From: Symbiodinium sp. CCMP2592
Lineage: Eukaryota; Sar; Dinophyceae; Suessiales; Symbiodiniaceae
Length of the DNA: 64,000 nt
Assembly: GCA_905221615.1 (NCBI GenBank)
Contig: CAJNDT010000327.1
Span: 177,475 to 241,474 of the forward strand
Reading direction: 5' to 3'
In this document: positions 49,887-58,918 of the stretch, one piece after another
Position numbering within the stretch: position 1 is the stretch's first letter
Layout: each line of letters starts with the position of its first letter
Position numbers and translations under genes: made by a program
Notes under the pieces: model-generated
The model's database searches: none
Seen by the model: the letters and a program-made list of their open reading frames with translations, nothing else
What the model was told of the DNA's origin: nothing

Positions 49887-50105
49887 CTACTGCTACTGCT
49901 ACTGCTACTGCTACTGCTACTGCTACTGCTACTGCTACTGCTACCACTACTGCTACTGCTACTGCCACTGCCACTGCCACTGCCACTGCTACTGCTACTG
50001 CTACTGCTACTGCGACTGCTACTGCTACTGCTACTGCTGCTGCGACTGCTACGACTGCTACTACTGCTGCGACTGCTACGGCTGCTACTACCACGACGAC
50101 GACGA
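49535..50105. repeat. 570-bp (CTACTG)n-type microsatellite
   Basis: A long pyrimidine-biased array of GCTACT and GCTGCT units, with patches of CCTGCT and CCACTG. It is open in two plus frames (Thr-Ala and Tyr-Cys) and one minus frame (Val-Ala), as expected of a triplet-phased repeat without stops. No evidence of translation. Confidence 0.93.
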
Positions 50106-50854
50106 CGACGGGCTCCTCGACATCGTCGGTTTCTTCGGAAATGAAATCACTTTTCCTCAGAATGGAGCGGTTCAGGGTTTGGGGGCTTAGGATTTCAGCG
50201 GTTTCGGGTTCAGGGATGCAAGGCTTTGGAGCCGAGGGCTTGAGATTGGGGCTTGAAATTCAAGTTTCAGGCGAAACCGTTCTTTGGATGAAAATGGAGC
50301 CTCAGGTTCCCGGGCGTCTGGCATGGGGACAAAGACAGTGCAAATTCACAAAGAATGGGTGAATATTGGGTTTTCAGAAGTTGAGGACCTGCAGGTCAAC
50401 ACGCTGCAGGCGAGGCTTTAACTAACAAAAAGTCTAAACAAAACCTAAGCTTTAAGCCCTTGTACCGTGAACCCTGGGACCGACACCCCTAGGCCTTAAG
50501 ACCCTGAGACGCTATGCTCCAAGATCCTTAAGCGTGGCACTAGCCCTACCCTCAGACCCGTATGGCCATCCTTACAACAGGCCCTTGTAGAACCCGTTTC
50601 GGAACCCAGTAAGGGCTATATCCCCCTTCGAACCATAGTACAAATCTTATTTTGAATATTCTCTTGGGTTTTAGATGACCAAAAGCTTTCCAAAAAATAA
50701 TTCTTGAGGAGACTCTAGAAGTAACACCCCCTTCTGAGCTCTAAAACCCCTCTGGGCTCTTCTCTGAGGATCCAGCCGAAGGCGCCCGTCCGAGGGGAAC
50801 CTGGACTGGGCTCTCTTGTTGAGGGGGTTGAATTTTCAACTTCCATGATAAGGA
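50106..50854. other. non-coding spacer
   Basis: No gene recognised. Confidence 0.4.
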
Positions 50855-50990
50855 TATATAAGGGTTCCTTTAAGGGATCTATAAGGGTTCTATAAGGGTT
50901 CCTTTAAGGGATCTATAAGGGTTCTATAAGGGTTCCTTTAAGGGATCTATAAGGGTTCTATAAGGGTTCTATAAGGGTTCCTTTAAGGGT
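50855..50990. repeat. TATAAGGGTTCCTTTAAGGG tandem repeat
   Basis: Repeats of GGGATCTATAAGGGTTCTAT and TAAGGGTTCCTTTAA, the same type as at 25558-25672. Confidence 0.85.
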
Positions 50991-53356
50991 GAAGAGACCC
51001 GATTATTCTCTTTGGATCCCTATTAAGTTATATCGTTAAAGGATTCTTTACGTTACCATAAATAAGAAGACATATTACAATATTACTTACTATAGATCCC
51101 TACTATGGTAACTTGAGTTAGACTCCTAACAAGAACCTAATATAGAGTGGCCGGGCAGGGAGGAAGTGAGGAAATCAGCTCACAAGTCGGCCCACATATG
51201 CAAACACATCATTATCGAAAGACATACAATGCAGATCTTTCAGTACGGGAAGGCTTGTTTCAGAGATTGTCTGAGCATCTGGGTCTCTAAGCTCAAAGCT
51301 GTCGCAGCCATTGATGCAAGTGCTTTGCGAACTGGGCGTAGCTGTCCTCCCGCCGAGTTTCCGAGGCTTTGAATGGCAAGTACTGCTAGTGCTACAGATT
51401 TCTCAGTCTTCAAGGCAAGCAGCTGCGGAGGACCTGCAGGAAGCCAGCCTTAAGAACCCTAATGGGGGTTGTTTTCTCCAATCGCTAAGCTGACCAGGTC
51501 TGGGATATTAGAGTGCAGGATAGTACAGGGTTTAGGCCCCACACTTGAAGTAGTTGCTAAAAGATAAAGTCCCATCATCCAGTCAGCCTTAGGGCCTGCA
51601 AAGCTGCAAAGCAGCTCCAAACTCATCCCAGCTCAAACCTTTTTTAGCAGGGACTGCAATGCCTTAAGCCCTGAATCCCATCCCCCTCAGCCCAGGCCTA
51701 AACCCTGAGTCCCCAAACCTAAACCCTGAACACCGAAGAAGAAAACCCTCAAAACCCCAAGAGCAGGTGCCCAAACCCTAGTAGACGCTACAAGTGGCCA
51801 CCCTCAAAGCCTGAAAAACCGACAAACACGACTTAAAACCTTTGCTGATGCTTTGTAGGCCCTTATGGAGCCTTTAAAGCCAACATCCAAACCCCTCCCT
51901 GAAGCTCGTCCTTGAACCGCGAGCGCGGATCTGCGTAGATTTCTTGAGGACTCCGCCTTCTTTTGGCGTTTTGGCGGAAGTGCCGGAGCGGCGTGAAGCG
52001 TGGGGGTGTTTAGGGGCTTCCAGCCTTGAAGCTTAAATTGAGGACTCTACAGTTTAGAGGGTTTAGGATGTAGGTGCAAGGTTTGAAGGTTGAATGGAAG
52101 GCCGGTCAGGAGAGGGTTTACGACTAATGGCTTGGAACTAAAGATTTGGTTTGGGGCTTGAGGCTACATTCAGAAGAGCGCCGTGTCAGTTTCGGAAAAA
52201 CCTCGTTTTTTAACGCACGCTAGAGAGTTCAAGGTTCAAGGGTTTTGAGCTTGAAAAAGGGCGAGACTCAACAATTATCTTTTTTGATAGCTTTGGGGTG
52301 GTGATGGTTGTGCCATGTTGTGCCTGTAGTTTTGCTATTGGCGTATCATCTTACATTGATATAAAAGACCTACAGCCGCCCAACTCACAATTAAGGATGC
52401 AAGGATGTTTAAAGACTAGCGCAGATGACTGCGCTCCCTGAGCATGGAAGACTCCTGGAGACATAGCTAGGACTCCTCTGCAGCATCAGTCGCATCAACT
52501 ATCTTCCCATGATTTTGAGCAATTACAACTTGCAAATCTTTTTTGCATCCGGGCTCTGAAGTTCTGGCCGGAAAGGTGCAGCAAACCCTCGAACCTAGCT
52601 TGTAAAACTGAAGGTGGGAGCCCCTTTTCACCCCAAACCCTAAACCCTCGCCCCCTTAAATCCTTTCAGCATGAACCCCTAAGACCTAAACCCCAAAGCC
52701 TTACCCCCAGTGAGGCTCTTGGAGGCCACAAGGGCTTCAAGAAAGGGCCGGCAACTTAAGCTTCATGTCATGAGTCCTACAACAAAACTGACACCTGCAC
52801 ATACAAACGAGAACACCGAAGACAATCAGAAAAAGCATACAAAGTTGCCAGCGAATTGTCAACCCCCACCCCCGGCAAAAGCAGTTCAAAGAGGCTTTGT
52901 AAACAGTTCTCGACTCCCCTGATCGAGCCAAGGTTGATTTTTGAGCGAACCTGTTTTGACAAACTAAAGACTTTTATTCAAATCCGAAAAAATATTTTAA
53001 TAAAATCTATGTTTAATCATATTTCCTCAAGAAGGGAGATCTTACTAAAAACCGAAAAGATTTTAAACCCGCAGCGAAGGTAAAGGTTCCTCAATGAAAA
53101 ATCTACCCATTTGGCGAGCCTTTAAAATCTCAGGGCGGGGGTGGGAAGTGTAAGTTGGCCGATGACAAAGTGCATTACATGTACATACACATGCATATGT
53201 GTCCCGGTATTTGTGTGTATGTATGTGTAGAAAGGAAGAAAGACAGATAGATTGTCCATATCTTGATGCATGTGTTTCGCCACCCTCGATGCAGTTTTCC
53301 GGTGTTTCGACACCCTAGATCTGAGCATGTCCACATCTGGAGAAACATGATCAAAT
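50991..53356. other. non-coding stretch
   Basis: CCCTAAA-type units at 51,700-51,790 and 52,630-52,700. The repeat shared with 35,780 lies at about 52,555-52,601. An ACATGTACATACACATG simple run lies at 53,175-53,230. No gene supported. Confidence 0.4.
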
Positions 53357-53466
53357 GGCAGTTTCCGAAAATAGGGGACCCTAATATAGCACCCTAAACA
53401 GTAGGATCCTGATTATAAGGACTCCAAAATAAGGGACCCCCCCCCCCCCAGTTATCGGAAACTCCC
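53357..53466. mobile_element. MITE family A, copy 9, with poly-C insertion
   Basis: Ends GGCAGTTTCCGAAAATAGG and GTTATCGGAAACTCCC. A 13-C run (53437-53449) interrupts the right arm. Flanks AAAT and ATAT only partly agree. Confidence 0.75.
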
Positions 53467-53557
53467 ATATTGTCTCGCCGAGGTCGGCGCTGCGCCCGGG
53501 GATCCTGGGGCTCGTAGCTGACGACCTCAGTGGCTCCAGAAACCCTGGAGTATTGGG

Positions 53558-53570
53558 TTTTTTTTTTTTT
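53558..53570. repeat. T13 tract (A13 on minus strand)
   Basis: A possible poly-A end of a minus-strand retroposed sequence. The TTTAGGG and dispersed 43-bp repeat directly to the right make it uncertain that the tract belongs to the genes at 55-64 kb. Confidence 0.4.
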
Positions 53571-53659
53571 GAACGCCTTTTTCCATCTTGCGGTTTAGGG
53601 TTTCAGCACTCACACTCGGACAAGCCTTGGCGAGGTTCCCTGGTCCCACGACAGGCACA

Positions 53660-54360
53660 TGTGGCCCAAGCCATCATACATTGACGACAGCAAACATTAT
53701 CCGCGCTACGATCAACCTCAACCTGCATCCTGCAGCTATTCGCATCATCCTCAAACTGTGAACTCATCAACACAGAAATCACGGCATCCTCAGTCCAGTT
53801 GGCCCCACTGGCAAAATGCCATACATGCAGCAACACATGCACACAAATTCCCAATCCATTCATGCTCGTTGGACGCCCAAATGTCCAGACCGTTGCCACT
53901 TGCTGATGAGGGCTCGACAGCTTCATGCAGTTGCACATGCATTCAAATTCTCAAATTCCGTTCATGCGCGTTGTACGTCTAAGCGTCCAGACTGGTACGT
54001 TCCTCTGGTTGTAGGCTCGACAGCGATGCAAGGAAAAACGGCCCAGCATCGGCACTCCAGTCAGTAGACACCACAGGGCAGAGGCCCTTCACGCTGTATC
54101 GTATGCATCCAAATTCAATGCATCACCCAGATTGCTGCAGTCAGTTTGGTGTAAGCCGTGGTATGCAGAAAGCATAGCCCAAATTCCATGCATGCACAAC
54201 GAAGGCTCTGTGCTTCCAGACTCGCGTTCAGTGGAGCATGTATTCGGCTGCCAGACATACATCAGTGCAGCATAACAGACTCCATCATCTCGGCCGGGCA
54301 TCTCCCAAGAATACGTTTTGCGTCCGCGGTGTCAGCTATGGGACATACATCAGGGGCAGC
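53660..54360. repeat. degenerate tandem repeats, about 100 bp
   Basis: Paired segments: CACATGCACACAAATTC and CATGCTCGTTGGACG (about 53,836) against CACATGCATTCAAATTC and CATGCGCGTTGTACG (about 53,932); ACATACATCAGTGCAGCATA (about 54,254) against ACATACATCAGGGGCAGCAT (about 54,341). Frequent CATGCAxxCAAATTC words. Non-coding. Confidence 0.6.
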
Positions 54361-55446
54361 ATAACCAGAACAGCCCATCATTGGTCTCTCCGTGGGGAAT
54401 CCAAGGAGACACACAATAATGAGTGGCATCAAAGCAGTCCCAGTGGTCAGAGCAGTCGTCTAGTCGTCGCGCCAGGGGCCGAAACAGCATTTAGAGCGTG
54501 GCATCGTCTGCCATCACAAGCCAGCCAGGACCCAGAGGTGCGAGCAGAAAACTGGCAGTTGTGAGCCATGGCAGAAGCGCCGCGGGCTAGGGCTACCTAG
54601 ACCCCGAATAGGGAGGGTTGGAGGAGAACCCACAACACGAACGAGAACGCGGGAATGACGGGGCCGGAAAGACCCTCCAAACCCCTGCTTTGGCGTGGTT
54701 CCCGGCAGCACTGCCCTGTTTGTGCCCGTCCCCCGATCGCGGTGGTGATGCGGAGCATGAAGATCCTGTCAGGCTTCAGTGTGTTTGTAGGGCAACGGGA
54801 GTAGCAGTGGGCTCGCTTCTGGTTCGGCAACAATGCCACTCAGAAACGACAAGACGCTTGGCTTGGAGCTAAGGAACAGCAGGGCATATGACAGTGCAGG
54901 CATGTATTGACACTAGAGGGGAGGGTATGGCTATGTACGCTGCAACAAGACGCTGGGGCTATGGTGTAACAAGACTCCATGACCTAGGGAGGAAGGGAGC
55001 GGGGGGGGGGGGGGGGGAAAGGGGGGGAGAGGGCAAAGGGAGAGGGGTGGTTGTGGGTTTGTGTGGGGTCGTCCAAGAAGACACTCGAAGCGGCATTTCT
55101 TCTGCTTGGCTGTGGATGCTCGGTACTGTTGCAAAAGACGACCTATGATCATTCCCAAATTCGCAGGCTTAAATTCATATTCTTGAATTCAATGCAGGCA
55201 TGCTGAAAATTCGATGCACCAAATTCGGGTCTTCACGACACTTGCAGTTTGCATGAAATTCAGGGGCCAGGCGCATGAAAAACATCGCTCTCGCCTCCTA
55301 CTGTACGAGCATGCATCATCACAGTCGTCGGATGTGCTGCTGAGGGGCCATCGACACATGGAAAACAGGAACATAGAGGCCACAAAGAAGTAGCAAAACA
55401 GTGCAACATAGAAAGGATCTCCAGGCCCTCAAGAGCAGCGAGACAT
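54361..55446. other. non-coding, 3' side of the minus-strand gene cluster
   Basis: A 17-G run at 55001-55017. AAATTC words cluster at 55,150-55,265. Probably the 3' flank of the gene at 55,447. No poly-A signal recognised. Confidence 0.45.
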
Positions 55447-56652
55447 TTACAATACATGTGCTCCTAGCATCTGTGCAAGAACCGACCTCGGGATGAAAAT
55501 GACCTTCCCATCCGGGAGCGTGATCGGGCACAAATATCCCTGCCCTTGGCGGCTCACCATTGGGAGGGACTCGTCCAGGTTCAGCATCGTGGGCCCTGGT
55601 CCACCCGCAGTCGCTGCCGCCGGAGCCGGAGGCGGTGGGGCGGCGGGTCCTGGTCCTGAAGCTGTGGCCGGGTCTGCAGTGGGAGAGCGTGCCGTTGGCT
55701 CCGCATTCATAGCTTCGATCTCCTTCTGAAGGACTTCCAGCTGTTCCTTGACCGCCTCAAGAAGCCCCCTCAGAAAATTGAGTTTATCTGGCAAGTGTTC
55801 GCTGTCCCCCTGAATTCTATCCAGGGATTGCTGAGCCCATCGCACTTGTCCACTGAGCTCCTTGATCTGCTTGCTCAAGGCGTAGGAGATGCCTGAGAGG
55901 TCTTTCTGGAGCTGCTCGAACCTCCCGTTCATGCCCGTGGAGAAACTCTCTTGGTTTCGTTGTAGCGGAGTGAGGAATCGTTGAAGGTCCGCATAGTCCT
56001 TCACCATCTTCTTGGCCACCGCATCCAAAGCTGTAGAGGTGTTGAGCTTGGCCTCCTCGAGGGCAGCCGAGATGGCACTGAGAGCATCTGTGATGCTTTT
56101 GTGTTCACTGCCCGCCAGTTTCGACCCAGCAGAGGAAAAGGCTTGCTTGAGGTCGTCCTTGGCACGCTGGATGGTTCTCTGAAGCTCCAGCTGGTGGCTT
56201 GCAAGGGTATTCCCCAAATTCGCGTGCATGGCATGGATTGTGTTGGCCACCTCGCCAACTTTCATGACTTTGTTCATGATGGCTTGCAGACGATTGCGGC
56301 CGTCCTCGAATCCATCATTGAGCATGCGAGTCAGGGAATCGTCCACGTCAAGCAGGCCCATGGCCCGTTGAAGGGCGTCCGCGCCAGCACTGCGGGTGGC
56401 ATAGCCTTCAGCATGAACCAGCGCTTGCAGTTGTTGCACGGCCCGGACCAAATCGTCCAAACGTTGCTGGACCCCCGCACGTCGCATGCAGGGGAAAAGG
56501 GCCCACCCCCAGTAGTGGCCAAGGAAGAAGAGACCAGCCAACAAGGCTCCCATCAGACCCGTGAGGAGCATGCACCATACTCCGGTGAGATCCGGCCCAT
56601 CCTCGCCTCCCTCGGGAAAGCGGTGTTGAGCCTGGTACAAGGCAACAGACAT
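55447..56652 (-). CDS. single-pass membrane coiled-coil protein (401 aa)
   Basis: ATG start. Short N-terminus, then a hydrophobic membrane segment (about residues 24-58, containing LLTGLMGALLAGLFFLGHYW). A long Leu/Gln/Glu-rich helical region, about 70-310, has heptad-like spacing expected of a coiled coil (RRAGVQQRLDDLVRAVQQLQ, IQRAKDDLKQAF). A Pro/Ala linker (about 320-355) and a conserved-looking tail with YLCPITLPDGKVIFIPR follow. No family is recognised. Intronless, on the same strand as the retrotransposon genes to its right and as the similar protein at 57,303. It could be a host gene in a unidirectional dinoflagellate array or an accessory gene of the element. Confidence 0.6.
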   Translation of the reverse strand: MSVALYQAQHRFPEGGEDGPDLTGVWCMLLTGLMGALLAGLFFLGHYWGWALFPCMRRAGVQQRLDDLVRAVQQLQALVHAEGYATRSAGADALQRAMGLLDVDDSLTRMLNDGFEDGRNRLQAIMNKVMKVGEVANTIHAMHANLGNTLASHQLELQRTIQRAKDDLKQAFSSAGSKLAGSEHKSITDALSAISAALEEAKLNTSTALDAVAKKMVKDYADLQRFLTPLQRNQESFSTGMNGRFEQLQKDLSGISYALSKQIKELSGQVRWAQQSLDRIQGDSEHLPDKLNFLRGLLEAVKEQLEVLQKEIEAMNAEPTARSPTADPATASGPGPAAPPPPAPAAATAGGPGPTMLNLDESLPMVSRQGQGYLCPITLPDGKVIFIPRSVLAQMLGAHVL

Positions 56653-57302
56653 GGCGCCTCAGCACGGGAGTCTAGCTGTAGCCTTCAGTTTACTGGGCGC
56701 GTCAGCCAAAGGAGCTGCGCAAGCATGCGGCGTTAGAGCTGGCAGGAGGGGGATGCTTGAAGCAGCATGCGTCCTAGTATCTTTATGTGGCAGAAGCGGC
56801 TACCCAGAAGTACCCCAAAAGGCCCTCGTCACAAGCATCACGTCCAAGAACCCAAAGAAAACCCTGAAAACCCTGCCCAAAGTACGCGCCTCGTCGATCA
56901 TGTAATCGAGCCCAGCGGCCCCCAAGCAGCCAAGGCTCAGGCTAGAGACAGGAACAGGAAGCAGTGCTAGGACGGGCAGTGGATACCAAGTGTTGGGCAG
57001 AAAATGCTGGTCCCGAGGGTCAAAGGTATCACCTACATCGTCTTCCAAACATCGCATCATCCCCTATGCGCTGGCAAGCTCGCGGCGGCACATGCTTTTA
57101 CTCGGCTGCACACGCACAACTGCAAATTCCAACATGCTACATGGCTACAAATTCGGAAATCAGTAAATTCAAGGAATTCTCCAGCAGGCGCGAAGAGTGC
57201 GTGTGAAGGCTACACCAAAAGAACGAAGACCCGAGCTAACAAGAACCAAAAGCAAACACAACAAAGCACTCTCGTCCATTGCCTATGCTGAATTCGAATG
57301 TA
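56653..57302. other. intergenic spacer
   Basis: 650 bp between the two membrane-protein genes. CAAATTC/GAATTC words are frequent at 57,110-57,300. No leader sequence or other signal recognised. Confidence 0.4.
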
Positions 57303-57788
57303 TCACAGCAGCTGCAGTTCAGTACCAGTAGGAACGGCAAGTCGGACGATGGGCAGCGCTGAAGACGAGGCACTCCCGTCCACATTCATCCCTTCGAGCG
57401 ATTGTTGTATCTCGCGCAGAGCATCCAAGACATCGTGCAGCTGCCCTCGCACGTGGCCAACATGCTGTATTCCCGCGAGACCAGACACCCGAGAATGGAG
57501 TTCCTGAACAAGGGCATGAGTATTGTCCACTGCCCCCAGTCTGGATCGTAGTTGCAGGCCATGGTACAGAGAGTCCAGGGCTTCACCATGTCTTCGTCGG
57601 AGTTCAGCAACGTCGCCCCGAGTCTGGTTCAGGAGGTCATGCATCTGTCTTTGCTCTCCAAGGAGCTGCAGCAAAACAGCTTCGTGGGCACGCATTGAAT
57701 TCATACTCAGTCGGAACATGCAGTACACCGAGTACATCGCTGCCAAGCATAGCCCAAAGGCCACGGCGCAGGCCAGCTGGAAAATCAT
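57303..57788 (-). CDS. small membrane coiled-coil protein (161 aa)
   Basis: ATG start. Membrane segment at residues 2-27 (MIFQLACAVAFGLCLAAMYS), directly followed by an alpha-helical Leu/Arg/His/Glu-rich region (about 30-135, e.g. LLQLLGEQRQMHDLLNQTRG) of coiled-coil character, and a short hydrophobic tail. Layout matches the 401-residue protein next to it: N-terminal anchor, then coiled coil. The pair may act together, which is inference. No family is recognised. It lies 170 bp after the oxygenase-like frame, on the same strand. Confidence 0.55.
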   Translation of the reverse strand: MIFQLACAVAFGLCLAAMYSVYCMFRLSMNSMRAHEAVLLQLLGEQRQMHDLLNQTRGDVAELRRRHGEALDSLYHGLQLRSRLGAVDNTHALVQELHSRVSGLAGIQHVGHVRGQLHDVLDALREIQQSLEGMNVDGSASSSALPIVRLAVPTGTELQLL

Positions 57789-57956
57789 GGATGGTGACCA
57801 AACCTCTACAGCGGTCAGTATCAGAGCCTAGAGCTGCACAGAACTAGCGGATTACCCACTACATGCAGAGGCAAAAACCCGTGAGGGAAATAAAAAGGAG
57901 CAGCCAGAGCACCCAAACTCCGAAACACCGAAATAAGAACAAAAAGAGCACAAAGA

Positions 57957-58813
57957 TTACTCCGGATCGGAAATAACACAATCCCAGTAGTCGGGCTCTG
58001 GACTGGCTGCTCCCATGCACATGCTGATGACATCCGACTCCGTATCAGACGGTATCGGTATCGTTGCTGGACAGGAATCCTCCAGGTCGATCGTCACAGG
58101 AGGGTGGTGTAACAAGGTGCCCCGCGGCCACACCAGTCTAGGCTCAAGCCTCAGTTGCCTCGTAACCGTGGCCCCCCAAATCTCGTGTCGAAAGCGATCC
58201 TCTTCGTGAGCAGTAGGAGGCCGAAAACCAAAAGAGCAGAGCCGGCAGTACAAATCGTCCGAGAGGTTGCACGTACTGGCAGCCGTGCTATAGGCCGACA
58301 ACACAACCCGGTCTCCTGTCCAGGCACACGTAGCATGAGTAATTGGAAGGGAGTGGTGACGTCAATCTTGATCCCCCTCCGGAAGACACCACCACACAAC
58401 ATCCTTGTATCCCCCAAGTCATGAGCCAGCCACAGCTCGCCACCGCTGTAGCCCTGTGTCAGAGCCAGAAGGACCCCTGGGACCTCAGAGTTGTGGCAGT
58501 CCGTATGGGGCGGTGTCATGACATTGTCCAGCACTGTTATCGTGGTAAAAGCTGTATCCGGCGACCAGTGGCGGACAAGCCTCGTCATGAGTCTGGTGGT
58601 CAGCGGATACCTCCTACCAGAGGACCGCATCCCAGATCTGGCTCGTTGGAAGCTTCCAAAGGTCAGCACGTAGCCACCTTGTTTGCGAGTCCACTCCGCC
58701 TTGGGGATCAGCCGCAGGACGTCAAGGGCCTGAGTATTGGTGACAAAATCCCCTGCTTCCAGCAACTGCAGAGCGCGGATCTCCGCGTCAAGGCGGGGGC
58801 GCTTGGGTGCCAT
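57957..58813 (-). CDS. 2-oxoglutarate/Fe(II) oxygenase-like gene split by a -1 frame change
   Basis: The first frame runs from ATG 58813 to 58151. It contains the metal-site pair His103-x-Asp105 in TPPHTDCHN and the strand GGELWLAHD. The distal His is expected in an HATxxWxGxR motif. It is not in this frame, but it is present in the next one (ITHATCAWTGDRVVLSAYS, His codon at 58335-58337), which continues to 57957. Frames overlap at 58361-58335, so a -1 shift or a one-base indel restores the domain. Such enzymes oxidise substrates using 2-oxoglutarate; the substrate is unknown. It lies 105 bp after the retrotransposon ORF2, same strand, and may be its third ORF. Alternative: a decayed neighbour gene. 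Confidence 0.62.
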
Positions 58814-58918
58814 TTCCGTCCCGTCCTGCCCCCCCCCTGGGGGTGAGCGAGCACGGAAGTGAGGACCGGAAAGGATCCCACAGGCTACGCTTGTGCCAGA
58901 GGCTACATTGAGGTTGGG

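Noticed and set aside
49232..50362. 376-codon and 243-codon plus-strand frames and a 179-codon minus-strand frame over the triplet array
   Set aside because: All are stop-free only because the triplet repeat lacks stop codons; composition is pure repeat and three overlapping frames cannot all be genes.
55981..56736. 251-codon plus-strand frame
   Set aside because: Antisense to the coiled-coil gene at 55447-56652, which has a better start, a membrane segment and heptads.
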